Shown: piece after piece, positions 53,450-63,762 of the stretch
How positions within the stretch are numbered: the stretch's first letter is position 1
Layout of the letters: each line of letters begins with the position of its first letter
Origin: Burkholderiales bacterium
GTDB lineage: Bacteria; Pseudomonadota; Gammaproteobacteria; Burkholderiales; Burkholderiaceae_C
Assembly: GCA_016191995.1 (NCBI GenBank)
Contig: JACPVA010000132.1
Coordinates: 1-64,000 of the forward strand
Reading direction: 5' to 3'
DNA length: 64,000 bases
The notes under the pieces: generated by a model
Databases searched by the model: none
Told to the model about the DNA's origin: nothing
What the model saw: the letters and a program-made list of their open reading frames with translations, nothing else
Program-made: the position numbers and the translations under genes

Positions 53450-55968
53450 CGTTGCCGCCGTGCAGGGTGCTGGTCGTCGACGACGACCCGACGGTGCGCG
53501 TGCTGATGCGCACGACGCTGGTGCGTGCCGGCTTCGAGGTCGTGCTCGCCGGCGGCGGGAACGAGGCGCTGGCGCGCTTCGACGAGGGCGGCATCGGCAT
53601 GCTCACGCTCGATGTCGACATGCCCGACCTCGACGGCCTGCAGGTCTGTCGCGCGGTGCGCGCACGCGCGGGCGATCGGCTGCCGATCCTGATGGTCACC
53701 GGCATGGACGACGTCGGATCGGTCGACGAGGCCTACCGCGCCGGGGCCACCGACTTCATCGCCAAGCCCATCCCCTGGGCGCTGTTCGCCTACCGTGTCC
53801 AGTACCTGCACCGGGCCGCGAAGGCCGCGGAGGAGTTGGCGCGGCTGCACGCGCACAGCGCGGCGATGCTCGACGCGCTCCCGGACCTGCTGCTGTGCCT
53901 GGCGCGCGACGGCACGGTGCGCGAGCTGCGCCGCGGCGCCGCCGAAGGCGACGATGGCAGCGCGCAGGACCTGCCGCGCGTCGGCGAGCCGCTTGCGCGG
54001 CGCTGGCCGGAGGCGCTCGCGGCGCAGCTGTGCGAGCAGGCCTCGCGCGCGATCGACACCGGCCGCGTGCAGCGGCTCGCCTTCGCGCACGAGCGCGCCG
54101 GCGGCCGCACGCGCCACGCCGAGGCGAGCATCGTCCGCATCGACGCGGCGCAGGCTTTGTGCCTGGTGCGCGACATGACCGCGCATGCCGAGGCGCAGGC
54201 AGCGCTGCAGCGCAGCGAGCGCAGGCTGGCGCAGGCGCAGGAGGTCGCCGGGCTGGGCAGCTGGTACCTGCATGCCGGTAGCGGCGCGATGGAATGGTCG
54301 ACGCAGGCGCGCCGGATGTTCGGCGTCGGCGAAGGCGAGGCGCTCACGCGCGAACGCATCGCGCGCCAGCTGCACGAGGACGATGCCGAGCGCGTGCGCC
54401 GGGCGTGGGCGGGCGCGCAGCTCGGCGGCCGGGGCTATGCCTGCGAATACCGGGTCCGCGCCGGCGACGGCGGCCTGCGCTGGCTGGTCGAGCAGGCGCA
54501 GGTCGAGCGCGGCGACGATGGTGCGCTGCTGGCGGTCTATGGCACCGTGCAGGACATCACCGAGCGCAAGGAGGCCGAGTACCGCATCGCGCGCCTGGCC
54601 TATGTCGACGGGCTGACCGGCATGCCGAACCGGCTGGCTTTCATGGAGCGGCTCGAGCGCGAGGTGCGGCGCGCCGCCCACGACGGGCGTCGCATGGCGC
54701 TGCTGTTCCTCGACCTGGATGGCTTCAAGACGGTCAACGATACGCTTGGCCACGACTGCGGCGACCGGCTGCTGCAGCAGGCCGCCGACCGGCTGCGTGC
54801 CGTGCTGCGCGCGGGCGACATCGTCTCGCGCGCCGACGGCGGCGCGGTGCCGGGGGAACTGGCGCGCCTGGGCGGCGACGAGTTCACCGCGATCGTGCCC
54901 GACCTGGACGACCCGGCCGACGCGCTGGGGGCGGCGCAGCGCGTCCTCGCGGCGCTGCGCGAGCCCTTCATCGTCGACGGGCGCGAGCTGTCGCTGTCCG
55001 GCAGCATCGGCATCGCCGTCTGCCCGGAGGATGGCGCCGATGCGGCGAGCCTGCTCAAGCACGCCGACACGGCGATGTACCACGCCAAGGAGCGCGGTCG
55101 CGACAACTGCCAGTTCTACAGCGCGGCGCTGACCGAGCGTGCGCTGGCGCGCATGACGGCCGGCAAGGAGCTGCGGTGCGCGCTGGAGCAGGGCGAGTTC
55201 CACCTCGTCTTCCAGCCCCAGTTCGACGTGCGCAGCGGCCGCGTGACGGCGGCCGAGGCGCTGCTGCGCTGGAACCACCCGCAGCGCGGCGTGGTGCCGC
55301 CGGCGGAGTTCATCCCGCTGGCCGAGGCCAACGGGCTGATCGTGTCGATCGGCCGCTGGGTGCTGCGGCGTGCCTGCGAGGCCGCCGCCGGCTGGCGGCG
55401 CGCCGGCCTGGCGCTGCGCATCGCGGTCAACCTGTCGCCGCTGCAGCTGCGCGACCCCGGGCTGGTCGAGACCGTGCGCGACGCGCTGGCAGCCTGCGCG
55501 CTGCCGCCGTCGCTGCTCGAGATCGAGCTGACCGAGGGCGCGCTGATGGACGACACCGCGGCCACGACCGCGATGCTGGATGCGCTGCGCTCGATCGGCG
55601 TGCGGGTCGCGCTGGACGACTTCGGCACCGGTTACTCGTCGATGGGCTACCTCAAGCGGCTCGCGGTCGACTGCATCAAGATCGATCGCAGCTTCGTGCA
55701 GGGACTGCCGGCGGACCGCGACAGCCTGGCGATCGTGCACGCGATCGTGTCGATGTCGCGCAGCCTGGGCTTCGAGGTCACGGCCGAGGGCGTCGAGACG
55801 CCGGCCCAGCACGAGCTGCTCGCCAGGCTGGGCTGCGATGTGCTGCAGGGCTACCTGATCGGACGCCCGCAGGCTGCCGAGTCGCTGCTTCGCGCGCTGC
55901 GCGCGGCCGACGCGGCGGAAGTCCGGCCGGCGAGCACCGCGCCGGCGACGCTCGCGCTGCGCGCCTGA
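53446..55968 (+). CDS. Response regulator with PAS, GGDEF and EAL domains
   Basis: An 840-residue cytosolic c-di-GMP enzyme. The N-terminal receiver (residues 1-125) has Asp56 in [12 protein letters not shown] and Lys in FIAKP. PAS-like segments follow (245-365, [17 protein letters not shown]). The GGDEF domain (about 375-550) has [11 protein letters not shown] intact; the EAL domain (about 565-815) has [33 protein letters not shown] and VTAEGVET, so both activities are possible. It starts with GTG overlapping the kinase stop by 4 nt, making it the natural phosphotransfer target of the kinase's Hpt. Net activity (cyclase or phosphodiesterase) cannot be told. Confidence 0.94.
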   Translation: MTLPPCRVLVVDDDPTVRVLMRTTLVRAGFEVVLAGGGNEALARFDEGGIGMLTLDVDMPDLDGLQVCRAVRARAGDRLPILMVTGMDDVGSVDEAYRAGATDFIAKPIPWALFAYRVQYLHRAAKAAEELARLHAHSAAMLDALPDLLLCLARDGTVRELRRGAAEGDDGSAQDLPRVGEPLARRWPEALAAQLCEQASRAIDTGRVQRLAFAHERAGGRTRHAEASIVRIDAAQALCLVRDMTAHAEAQAALQRSERRLAQAQEVAGLGSWYLHAGSGAMEWSTQARRMFGVGEGEALTRERIARQLHEDDAERVRRAWAGAQLGGRGYACEYRVRAGDGGLRWLVEQAQVERGDDGALLAVYGTVQDITERKEAEYRIARLAYVDGLTGMPNRLAFMERLEREVRRAAHDGRRMALLFLDLDGFKTVNDTLGHDCGDRLLQQAADRLRAVLRAGDIVSRADGGAVPGELARLGGDEFTAIVPDLDDPADALGAAQRVLAALREPFIVDGRELSLSGSIGIAVCPEDGADAASLLKHADTAMYHAKERGRDNCQFYSAALTERALARMTAGKELRCALEQGEFHLVFQPQFDVRSGRVTAAEALLRWNHPQRGVVPPAEFIPLAEANGLIVSIGRWVLRRACEAAAGWRRAGLALRIAVNLSPLQLRDPGLVETVRDALAACALPPSLLEIELTEGALMDDTAATTAMLDALRSIGVRVALDDFGTGYSSMGYLKRLAVDCIKIDRSFVQGLPADRDSLAIVHAIVSMSRSLGFEVTAEGVETPAQHELLARLGCDVLQGYLIGRPQAAESLLRALRAADAAEVRPASTAPATLALRA

Positions 55969-56110
55969 GCGCGGCTCGGGTGCGGGTTGCCGCCGGACGC
56001 CTGGACGAAGACCCATCTCAGTGGTCCATGGCGCGACCACGCCACCCGCGACGCCTGAAACCGGCCCAGCCAAGCCCTTGCGCGGATCCGGCTCTGCCGG
56101 TCCGCAGCAA

Positions 56111-56153
56111 GCGCCCCCTCGGGGGGCAGCGAACGAAGTGAGCGTGGGGGCTT
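56111..56153. repeat. Extragenic GC-rich repeat element between convergent genes
   Basis: The sequence has a GCCCCC (56113-56118) that can pair with GGGGGC (56146-56151) across a centre reading AGCGAACGAAGTGAGCG, or with the nearer GGGGGG at 56121-56126. The same element type is, from memory, common near gene ends in Burkholderiales. It lies between the stop of the GGDEF-EAL gene and the stop of acnB and could serve both as a stem-loop terminator. Confidence 0.5.
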
Positions 56154-56157
56154 CATT

Positions 56158-58761
56158 TCAGACCGCGACCGAGTTCGCCGCCTGCGCGTACTCCTCGATG
56201 CGGTCGAAGTTCATGTAGCGGTAGACCTTGCCCGCATCGGCGTTGATCACGCCCATGTCGGCGTGGTACTCGGCCACCGTCGGCAGGCGGCCCAGGCGCG
56301 ACGCGATCGCCGCGAGTTCGGCCGAGGCCAGGAAGACGTTGGTATTCTTGCCCAGCCGGTTCGGGAAGTTGCGCGTGCTGGTCGACACCACCGTCGCGCC
56401 CTCGCGCACCTGGGCCTGGTTGCCCATGCACAGGCTGCAGCCCGGCATCTCGGTGCGCGCGCCGGCGCTGCCGAAGTTGGCGTAGTGGCCTTCCTTGGTC
56501 AGCTCCGCGGCGTCCATCTTGGTCGGCGGCGCGACCCAGAGCTTGACCGGGATGTCGCGCCTGCCCTCCAGCAGCTTGCTCGCGGCGCGGAAGTGGCCGA
56601 TGTTGGTCATGCACGATCCGATGAAGGCCTCGTCGATCTTCGTGTTCTGCACCTGCGACAGCGGCTTGACGTCGTCCGGGTCGTTCGGGCAGCACAGCAG
56701 CGGCTCGGTGATCTGCGCCAGGTCGATCTCGATCACCGCGGCGTACTCGGCGTCCTTGTCCGCTTCGAGCAGCGTCGGCGCGGCCAGCCACTCCTGCATC
56801 TTGCGGATGCGGCGCTCGAGGCTGCGCTTGTCCTGGTAACCGTCGGCGATCATGTTCTTCAGCAGCACGATGTTGCTGTTGAGGTACTCGACGATCGGCG
56901 CCTGGTCGAGCTTGACGGTGCAGCCGGCGGCGCTGCGCTCGGCGCTGGCGTCGGACAGCTCGAAGGCCTGCTCGACCTTCAGGTCCGGCAGGCCCTCGAT
57001 CTCGAGGATGCGGCCGCTGAAGATATTCTTCTTGCCCGCCTTGGCCACCGTCAGCAGGCCCTTCTCGATCGCGGCGTAGGGGACCGCGTGCACCAGGTCG
57101 CGCAGCGTGATGCCGGGCTGCATCGCGCCCTTGAATCGCACCAGCACGCTCTCGGGCATGTCCAGCGGCATCACGCCGGTGGCGGCGGCGAAGGCCACCA
57201 GCCCCGAGCCGGCCGGGAAGCTGATCCCGATCGGGAATCGCGTATGGCTGTCGCCGCCGGTGCCGACCGTATCGGGTAGCAGCATGCGGTTGAGCCAGCT
57301 GTGGATCACGCCGTCGCCCGGTCGCAGCGCGATGCCGCCGCGCGTGCTGATGAAGGCCGGCAGCTCGCGGTGCGTCTTCACGTCCACCGGCTTGGGGTAG
57401 GCGGCGGTGTGGCAGAAGCTCTGCATCACGAGATCCGCGCTGAAGCCCAGGCAGGCCAGGTCCTTCAGCTCGTCGCGCGTCATCGGCCCGGTCGTGTCCT
57501 GGCTGCCGACGCTGGTCATGTGCGGCTCGCAGTAGGTGCCGGGGCGGATGCCTTGTTGCGTCCCGTTCACCTCCGGCAGGCCGCAGGCGCGGCCGACCAT
57601 CTTCTGCGCCAGCGTGTAGCCCTTGCCGGTGTCCTTCGGCGCCACCGGCAGGCGGAATGCGGTGCTGGCGGGCAGGCCGAGGAACTCGCGCGCCTTGGCC
57701 GTCAGGCTGCGGCCGATGATGAGGTTGATGCGGCCGCCGGCGCGCACCTCGTCGAGCAGCACGTCGCTCTTGAGCGCGAACTCGGCGACTGTCCGCCCTG
57801 CCTTTTCGACCTTGCCGTCGTAGGGATGGATGTCGACGACGTCACCCATCTCGAGCGCCGAGACCTCGACCTCGATCGGCAGCGCGCCCGAGTCCTCCTG
57901 CGTGTTGAAGAAGATCGGCGCGATCTTGCCGCCCAGCGTGACGCCGCCGAAGCGCTTGTTCGGCACGAACGGGATGTCCTCGCCGGTGGCCCAGATCACG
58001 CTGTTGGTCGCGCTCTTGCGCGACGAGCCGGTGCCGACGACGTCGCCGACATAGGCCACCAGGTGGCCCTTCTTCTTCAGATCCTCGATGAACGCGATCG
58101 GGCCGCGCTTGCCGTCCTCCTCGGGCACGAAGGCGGCGTCGGGGCGCGTATTCTTCAACATCGCGAGGTAGTGCAGCGGGATGTCCGGGCGGCTCCAGGC
58201 GTCGGGGGCCGGCGACAGGTCGTCGGTGTTGGTCTCGCCCGGCACCTTGAAGACGGTGACGGTGATCTTGCGCGGGACCTCGGGGCGGCTCGTGAACCAC
58301 TCGGCGTCGGCCCAGCTCTGGATCACCTCCCGGGCCTTGGCGTTGCCGGCCTTGGCCTTCTCCGCCACGTCGTGGAAGGCGTCGAACATCAGCAGCGTCT
58401 TCTTCAGCCCTGCGGCGGCGACCGCGGCGACCTCGGCGTCGTCCAGCAGCTCGATCAGCGGCCTGACGTTGTAGCCGCCGACCATCGTGCCGAGCAGCTC
58501 GGTGGCCTTCGCCCTGGAGACCAGGCCGACTTCGATGTCGCCGTGCGCGACCGCGGCGAGGAAGCTGGCCTTGACCTTGGCCGCGTCGTCGACGCCCGGC
58601 GGAACGCGCTGGCTGAGCAGCTCGACGAGGAAGGCCTCCTCGCCCGCGGGCGGGGACTTGATCAGCTCGATCAGCTCGGCGACCTGCTGCGCGGACAGCG
58701 GCAGCGGCGGGATGCCGAGCGCGGCGCGTTCGGCGGCATGGTGGCGGTAGGCTTGCAGCAT
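56158..58761 (-). CDS. acnB: Bifunctional aconitate hydratase 2 / 2-methylisocitrate dehydratase
   Basis: An 867-residue [4Fe-4S] TCA-cycle enzyme of the AcnB type, with the domain order HEAT-like, domain 4, then domains 1-3. The swivelling domain 4 ([17 protein letters not shown]) comes before the cluster-binding part, which has [20 protein letters not shown] and two cysteine sites, [13 protein letters not shown] and [11 protein letters not shown]. Both are complete. AcnB is normally the housekeeping aconitase of growing cells. The start [16 protein letters not shown] matches the family. It ends 189 bp from the convergent EAL gene and begins 59 bp after the vapC stop on the same strand. Confidence 0.97.
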   Translation of the reverse strand: MLQAYRHHAAERAALGIPPLPLSAQQVAELIELIKSPPAGEEAFLVELLSQRVPPGVDDAAKVKASFLAAVAHGDIEVGLVSRAKATELLGTMVGGYNVRPLIELLDDAEVAAVAAAGLKKTLLMFDAFHDVAEKAKAGNAKAREVIQSWADAEWFTSRPEVPRKITVTVFKVPGETNTDDLSPAPDAWSRPDIPLHYLAMLKNTRPDAAFVPEEDGKRGPIAFIEDLKKKGHLVAYVGDVVGTGSSRKSATNSVIWATGEDIPFVPNKRFGGVTLGGKIAPIFFNTQEDSGALPIEVEVSALEMGDVVDIHPYDGKVEKAGRTVAEFALKSDVLLDEVRAGGRINLIIGRSLTAKAREFLGLPASTAFRLPVAPKDTGKGYTLAQKMVGRACGLPEVNGTQQGIRPGTYCEPHMTSVGSQDTTGPMTRDELKDLACLGFSADLVMQSFCHTAAYPKPVDVKTHRELPAFISTRGGIALRPGDGVIHSWLNRMLLPDTVGTGGDSHTRFPIGISFPAGSGLVAFAAATGVMPLDMPESVLVRFKGAMQPGITLRDLVHAVPYAAIEKGLLTVAKAGKKNIFSGRILEIEGLPDLKVEQAFELSDASAERSAAGCTVKLDQAPIVEYLNSNIVLLKNMIADGYQDKRSLERRIRKMQEWLAAPTLLEADKDAEYAAVIEIDLAQITEPLLCCPNDPDDVKPLSQVQNTKIDEAFIGSCMTNIGHFRAASKLLEGRRDIPVKLWVAPPTKMDAAELTKEGHYANFGSAGARTEMPGCSLCMGNQAQVREGATVVSTSTRNFPNRLGKNTNVFLASAELAAIASRLGRLPTVAEYHADMGVINADAGKVYRYMNFDRIEEYAQAANSVAV

Positions 58762-58820
58762 GGTGGTCCGTTCGGATGGCGGGGGTGGTACGTGGGGCAG
58801 TGTGCGGGCCCAGGCTTGCA

Positions 58821-59243
58821 TCAGGCTTGGGGCACGATGAGCTTCAGGCCCTTGAAGTAGTCGCGGAAGAATCCGGCGTCGCGCGTGATCAGCCCCTGGC
58901 ACTGCAGCAGGGCGTGGGCGCCGATCAGGAAGTCGGGCACGGTGCGCGGCACCGCGGGGCGGGGCTCGGCACCGCGGCGCAGGCGTTCGCGGTAGCGGCG
59001 CTGCATCTCGCCGGCCCGCACGGCCGCGCGCAGCTCGAGCGGCGAGTAGCCGATGCCGACCGCGTCCAGCGTCTCCATGACGACGTCGCTGTGGCCGAGG
59101 CCGGCGACGACCTCGCTGACGACGACCTCGCAGGCGACGACCGGGCCGACCGACAGCGCGGCGCGCAGCGCATCCTCGGCCACCTCGGCCAGCGGCCCGT
59201 CGCCGATATAGTCGACGAGGACGGAGGTGTCGACGGCGATCAC
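58821..59243 (-). CDS. vapC: VapC-type PIN-domain toxin
   Basis: A 140-residue PIN ribonuclease. The four acidic residues of the active site are in place: Asp5 in [12 protein letters not shown], Glu in [10 protein letters not shown], Asp in [11 protein letters not shown], and Asp in [13 protein letters not shown]. VapC toxins cleave tRNA or rRNA and halt translation. GTG start overlaps the antitoxin stop as GTGA (4 nt), assuring coupled translation. The module sits between acnB and an FMN-binding protein, splitting the TCA block, which suggests insertion by transfer. The toxin appears intact. Confidence 0.92.
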   Translation of the reverse strand: MIAVDTSVLVDYIGDGPLAEVAEDALRAALSVGPVVACEVVVSEVVAGLGHSDVVMETLDAVGIGYSPLELRAAVRAGEMQRRYRERLRRGAEPRPAVPRTVPDFLIGAHALLQCQGLITRDAGFFRDYFKGLKLIVPQA

Positions 59244-59500
59244 GCGCCGTCGTCCGGGGCCGGGTAGGGGTCGCCGGGGGCACGGCCGCGCAGCTCGCGC
59301 ATGATGTCGTCGGTCGTCACGCCCGGCGGCAGCTTGATGCGCCCGCGCATGCGCGACAGCGCGTCCTTGACCTCCTTGCGCAGCACGATGCGCCCGCCTT
59401 CGAGCTCGACCTCGAGCTTGGTGCCCTTGGTCAGTCCCAGCGCATCGCGAACCGCCTTGGGCAGCGTGATCTGGCCGCGCTCGGCGACGGTGGCTTGCAT
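59240..59500 (-). CDS. vapB: VapB/AbrB-type antitoxin
   Basis: An 86-residue antitoxin with an N-terminal AbrB/MazE swapped-hairpin DNA-binding domain: [20 protein letters not shown] then [20 protein letters not shown]. The C-terminal half (about residues 45-86), reading [20 protein letters not shown] in part, should wrap the VapC active site. The operon's promoter and a 7-bp perfect inverted repeat lie just upstream, where this protein is expected to bind and autoregulate. A GGAG-like segment precedes the ATG. Frame intact. Confidence 0.92.
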   Translation of the reverse strand: MQATVAERGQITLPKAVRDALGLTKGTKLEVELEGGRIVLRKEVKDALSRMRGRIKLPPGVTTDDIMRELRGRAPGDPYPAPDDGA

Positions 59501-59535
59501 GGCGGCTCCAGCTGGACGGTGGCGGCGGCGACGTT

Positions 59536-59576
59536 CGGTATGCAAGAATTCTACATACCGACGCTGCCATATTCAA
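59536..59576 (-). promoter_or_regulatory. vapBC promoter with overlapping operator palindrome
   Basis: On the minus strand a -35 box TTGAAT (59571-59576) and a -10 box TAGAAT (59548-59553) are separated by exactly 17 bp, a good sigma-70 layout. The perfect inverted pair CGGTATG/CATACCG (59536-59542 and 59554-59560) encloses an 11-bp centre including GAATTC and covers the -10 box, as expected for an AbrB-fold antitoxin operator. It is 36 bp upstream of the vapB start. AT-rich compared with its surroundings. Confidence 0.75.
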
Positions 59577-59677
59577 GGTCGATCCCGCGCTCGGGACAAG
59601 GTTGCGCTGGCGTCGCCGCGCGCCGCGGCCGCTGCCGGGCGCGGTATCGTTGCGGCGCCAACATTTCGGAGGGTTCG

Positions 59678-60058
59678 ATGGCCAGGATCGAAGGCGTATG
59701 CCGCGAGGTCTGCGACGCGACCGAGTATGTGACGATCGTGACGAGCGGCGCCGACGGCCCGCACCTCGCCGGGCACTGGGGCAGCTACATGCGCATCGTC
59801 GATCCGGGCGAGGTCGTCGTGTTCCCGGTCGGCCGCTTCCAGCGCACCGAGCAGAACCTGCGCGCGAACGGCCGCATCCAGCTGATGGTCGCGACGCGCA
59901 AGGTGCAGGGCACGCGCAGCCCGGGCCAGGGCTGCGTGATCGACGGCCATGGCGAGATCGTCGCCGCGGGCGAATATGTCGACCTGGTGCGCGAGAAGTT
60001 TCCGTGGGCGCGCGGCGCCCTCGTCGTGCGGGTCGCGGGGGTCGAGACCCAGCTCTGA
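59678..60058 (+). CDS. Pyridoxamine 5'-phosphate oxidase-like FMN-binding protein
   Basis: A 126-residue split-barrel protein. It reads VTIVTSGADGPHLAGHWGSY, VVVFPVGRFQRTEQNLRANG and RIQLMVATRKVQGTRSPGQG, the flavin-binding beta pattern of short PNPOx-like proteins. Such proteins reduce or bind a range of small substrates (FMN, F420, haem, vitamin B6); the specific one is unknown. CGGAGGG gives a good ribosome binding site. It is divergent from vapBC by 177 bp and converges with the CoA lyase gene, the stops being 11 bp apart. Confidence 0.8.
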   Translation: MARIEGVCREVCDATEYVTIVTSGADGPHLAGHWGSYMRIVDPGEVVVFPVGRFQRTEQNLRANGRIQLMVATRKVQGTRSPGQGCVIDGHGEIVAAGEYVDLVREKFPWARGALVVRVAGVETQL

Positions 60059-60069
60059 GTAACCATCGC

Positions 60070-61068
<999 letters not shown>

Positions 61069-61216
61069 GGCAGGCTCGATTCGGGTCGGCTGGAGCGGCT
61101 AGCGTAGCGCCAAGGCTGCCGCGCGGCCACTACGAGCGTTCGCAGGCCGCGCCCGGGATCCCGCGCCGGGGGCGCCGCGCCAGCCGCCGCCGGCTGCGCC
61201 GTGCCGAAAGACGAAG

Positions 61217-61236
61217 AGCCGGCCCGCAGGCCGGCT
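61217..61236 (-). terminator. Hairpin downstream of mdh
   Basis: AGCCGGCC and GGCCGGCT form a perfect 8-bp GC-rich stem with a 4-base loop, 48 bp after the mdh stop. On the mdh coding strand it is followed by CTTCGTCTTTC, a weak pyrimidine tract, so it resembles an intrinsic terminator for mdh although the U-run is imperfect. Confidence 0.6.
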
Positions 61237-61284
61237 CGCGCATCGTCAGGAGGCGGCCGCAGGCGCAGCCGTCGCGCCGCCGCG

Positions 61285-62271
61285 TCAGAGCAGGTGGCGC
61301 ACGCCGTCCTGCTCGCCCATCAGCTCGGCCAGCGTCTTGTCGATGCAGGCCCGGCTGAACTCGTCGATCGGCAGGCCCTCGACGATCTGGTAGTCGCCGC
61401 CGGCGCAGGTGACCGGGTAGCCGAACATCACTTCCTTCGGGATGCCGTATTCGCCGTTGCTGCGCACCCCCATCGTGACCCACTCGCCGTTCGTCCCCAG
61501 CGCCCAGTCGCGCATGTGGTCGATCGCGGCGTTGGCGGCCGACGCCGCCGACGACAGCCCGCGCGCCTCGATGATCGCGGCGCCGCGCTTGCCGACGGTC
61601 GGCAGGAAGACATCCTTGTTCCAGACCTGGTCGGCGATCATGTCCTTGACGCCCGCGCCGTCGACGGTCGCGAAGCGGTAGTCGGCGTACATCGACGGGC
61701 TGTGGTTGCCCCAGACGCAGACCTTGCGCAGGCTGGCCACCGGCTTGCCGGTCTTCAGCGCCAGCTGCGACAGTGCGCGGTTGTGGTCCAGCCGCATCAT
61801 CGAGGTGAAGTTGCGCGCCGGCAGCCCGGGCGCGGACTTCATCGCGATATAGGCGTTGGTGTTGGCCGGGTTGCCGACGACCAGCACCTTGACCTGGCGC
61901 GAGGCCGAGGCGTCCAGCGCCTTGCCCTGCGCGGTGAAGATCTGCGCGTTGGCGGCCAGCAGGTCGGCACGCTCCATGCCGGGGCCGCGCGGACGCGCGC
62001 CGACGAGCAGCGCGTAGTCGGTATCCTTGAACGCGGTCTTCGGGTCGGCGTGGCCCTGCATGCCGGCCAGCAGCGGGAAGGCGCAGTCTTCGAGCTCCAT
62101 CATGACGCCCGCGAGCGCCTTCTGCGCCTTTTCGTCCGGGATCTCGAGCAGCTGCAGGATGACGGGCTGATCACGGCCCAGCATCTCGCCGGAGGCGATG
62201 CGGAACAGCAGGGCGTAACCGATCTGGCCGGCGGCGCCGGTGACGGCCACGCGGACGGGCTTCTTGCTCAT
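61285..62271 (-). CDS. mdh: Malate dehydrogenase
   Basis: A 328-residue NAD-dependent TCA-cycle enzyme of the cytosolic-type malate dehydrogenase class. It begins [20 protein letters not shown], has the acidic NAD-binding loop [13 protein letters not shown], the arginine loop [18 protein letters not shown], the [15 protein letters not shown] strand, and the catalytic histidine in [14 protein letters not shown]. Length is typical for proteobacteria. It is divergent from the gntR gene with a 117-bp shared promoter region that holds a strong palindrome, so the GntR protein may control both. A terminator follows. Confidence 0.97.
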   Translation of the reverse strand: MSKKPVRVAVTGAAGQIGYALLFRIASGEMLGRDQPVILQLLEIPDEKAQKALAGVMMELEDCAFPLLAGMQGHADPKTAFKDTDYALLVGARPRGPGMERADLLAANAQIFTAQGKALDASASRQVKVLVVGNPANTNAYIAMKSAPGLPARNFTSMMRLDHNRALSQLALKTGKPVASLRKVCVWGNHSPSMYADYRFATVDGAGVKDMIADQVWNKDVFLPTVGKRGAAIIEARGLSSAASAANAAIDHMRDWALGTNGEWVTMGVRSNGEYGIPKEVMFGYPVTCAGGDYQIVEGLPIDEFSRACIDKTLAELMGEQDGVRHLL

Positions 62272-62366
62272 CGGGAGCTCCTCGGGGTGCGGTGAAAAGG
62301 CTGGCCGACGACGCAGGCCGCGGCGATGGCACGAGTGTACGCCGCCGAGGCTGACTGGACTCTTAT

Positions 62367-62380
62367 GTCTTATGTAAGAC
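62367..62380. promoter_or_regulatory. Palindromic operator candidate for the GntR regulator
   Basis: GTCTTA-TG-TAAGAC is a perfect 6-bp inverted repeat with a 2-bp centre, in the mdh-gntR intergenic region and only 8 bp before the gntR start. It is preceded by an additional TCTTATG, giving a direct duplication of the left arm. AT-rich compared with surroundings. GntR-family proteins bind such short palindromes and repress themselves. One half-site, TAAGAC, recurs before sdhC. Confidence 0.65.
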
Positions 62381-62388
62381 AATGGGGC

Positions 62389-63189
62389 ATGGCCGACCCC
62401 ACGGCACCGACCGTTACCGCCCCTCCCGCCGCGGCCCCGGCGCCCGCCGTGGCCGCGGCGACGCCGTCGTTCAGCCCGCTGTACCAGCAGATCAAGGGGC
62501 TGCTGCTGCGCAGCCTGCAGGGCGGCGAGTGGAAGCCGGGCGAGGTCATCCCGAGCGAGGTCGACCTGGCGACCCGCTACAAGGTCAGCCAGGGCACGGT
62601 GCGCAAGGCGATCGACGAGCTCGCGACCGACAACCTGCTGGTGCGCCGCCAGGGCAAGGGCACCTTCGTCGCCACCCACGCCGAGGAGCGCACGCAGTAC
62701 CGCTTCCTGCGCCTGCAGCCCGACGACGGGGCGGCCGCCGGCATGCGCCGGCGCTTCCTGGACTGCCGCCGCCTGCGCGCGCCGGCCGAGGTCTCGAGCG
62801 CGCTCGGCCTGAAGGGCAGCGAGTCGGTCTGGCAGGTGCGCCGGCTGCTGCTCGGCGAGGTCGGCGGCCGCATGCGGCCGGTCGTCTTCGACGAGATCTG
62901 GCTGCCGGCGGCGCTGTACAAGGGCCTGAGTGCGGAGCGCCTGTCCGGCCAGCGCGGGCCGATGTACGCCTTCTTCGAGACCGAGTTCGGCGTGCGGATG
63001 ATCCGCGCCGACGAGAAGATCCGCGCCGTGGCGGCCGACGCCGAGGCGGCACGGCTGCTCGAGGTGGCCGAAGGCGCGCCGCTGCTGTCGGTCGAGCGGC
63101 TGTCCTACACCTACGGCGACCGGCCGGTCGAGCTGCGCCGCGGCCTGTACCACACCGCGGCGCACCACTACCGCAACCAGCTCAGCTGA
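62389..63189 (+). CDS. GntR-family (HutC/FadR-like, UTRA domain) regulator of the mdh-sdh region
   Basis: A 266-residue repressor. After a Pro/Ala-rich N-terminus (about 30 residues), the winged helix reads [20 protein letters not shown] then [20 protein letters not shown] and [12 protein letters not shown]. The C-terminal UTRA ligand-binding domain (about residues 110-266) ends with [20 protein letters not shown]. This gene lies between mdh and sdhC in many Burkholderiales and probably senses a TCA intermediate; that is inference. Two starts are possible: an ATG 24 bases upstream would overlap the palindrome, so the later ATG is chosen. Confidence 0.9.
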   Translation: MADPTAPTVTAPPAAAPAPAVAAATPSFSPLYQQIKGLLLRSLQGGEWKPGEVIPSEVDLATRYKVSQGTVRKAIDELATDNLLVRRQGKGTFVATHAEERTQYRFLRLQPDDGAAAGMRRRFLDCRRLRAPAEVSSALGLKGSESVWQVRRLLLGEVGGRMRPVVFDEIWLPAALYKGLSAERLSGQRGPMYAFFETEFGVRMIRADEKIRAVAADAEAARLLEVAEGAPLLSVERLSYTYGDRPVELRRGLYHTAAHHYRNQLS

Positions 63190-63232
63190 GAGCCGCGACG
63201 TGCGCTGCCCGACCCAGACCCACAGCTCCGTG

Positions 63233-63238
63233 TAAGAC
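63233..63238. promoter_or_regulatory. TAAGAC half-site in the sdhC leader
   Basis: GTGTAAGAC in the gntR-sdhC interval repeats the right arm of the palindrome upstream of gntR (GTAAGAC shared). The left arm is not conserved (GCTCCG), so binding would be weaker or by a half-site. It lies 75-80 bp before the sdhC start. Single six-base matches can arise by chance. Confidence 0.3.
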
Positions 63239-63312
63239 TGCTGCATTGCAATAAACTGTGACGGTTCCGGGTGTGGCGCCAAGCCTGCCCGGTAGCGTCG
63301 ACCACGCAGGAC

Positions 63313-63750
63313 ATGCCGATGACGAACGCCCCCGCCAAGCCACGCCCCGTCTACCGCAATATCCACGTGACCGACATCGTGCGCTACCGGCTGCCGGTGG
63401 CGGGCATGGTGTCGATCCTGCACCGCGTCAGCGGCGCGCTGATGTTCCTGCTGCTGCCGTTCGCGCTGTGGATCTTCGACGCCAGCCTGAGCTCGGAGTT
63501 CTCGTACGAGGCGCTGGCCAGCGCGTTCGCGGCCGGCGCCGGGCCGCTGCCCGGCTGGTTCCTGAAGCTGGTCTCGCTGGCGCTGATCTGGGCCTACCTG
63601 CACCATGCGATCGCCGGCGTGCGCCACCTGTGGATGGACGCCACGCACAGCGTCAGCAAGGCACAGGGGGCGAACTCGGCGATCGTCACGCTGGCGCTGT
63701 CGCTGCTGCTGACCCTGGCGCTCGGCGCCAGGCTGTTCGGCCTGTTCTGA
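63313..63750 (+). CDS. sdhC: Succinate dehydrogenase cytochrome b556 subunit
   Basis: A 145-residue inner-membrane anchor subunit with three helices. The family signature [20 protein letters not shown] includes the quinone-site serine and arginine and a histidine at residue 37, and the haem-b histidine lies in [15 protein letters not shown]. With SdhD it binds haem b and ubiquinone and attaches SdhAB to the membrane (complex II). It is 123 bp after gntR and 12 bp before sdhD, the start of the sdhCDAB operon. A second ATG two codons on is also possible. Confidence 0.95.
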   Translation: MPMTNAPAKPRPVYRNIHVTDIVRYRLPVAGMVSILHRVSGALMFLLLPFALWIFDASLSSEFSYEALASAFAAGAGPLPGWFLKLVSLALIWAYLHHAIAGVRHLWMDATHSVSKAQGANSAIVTLALSLLLTLALGARLFGLF

Positions 63751-63762
63751 AGGAGTCGGGCG

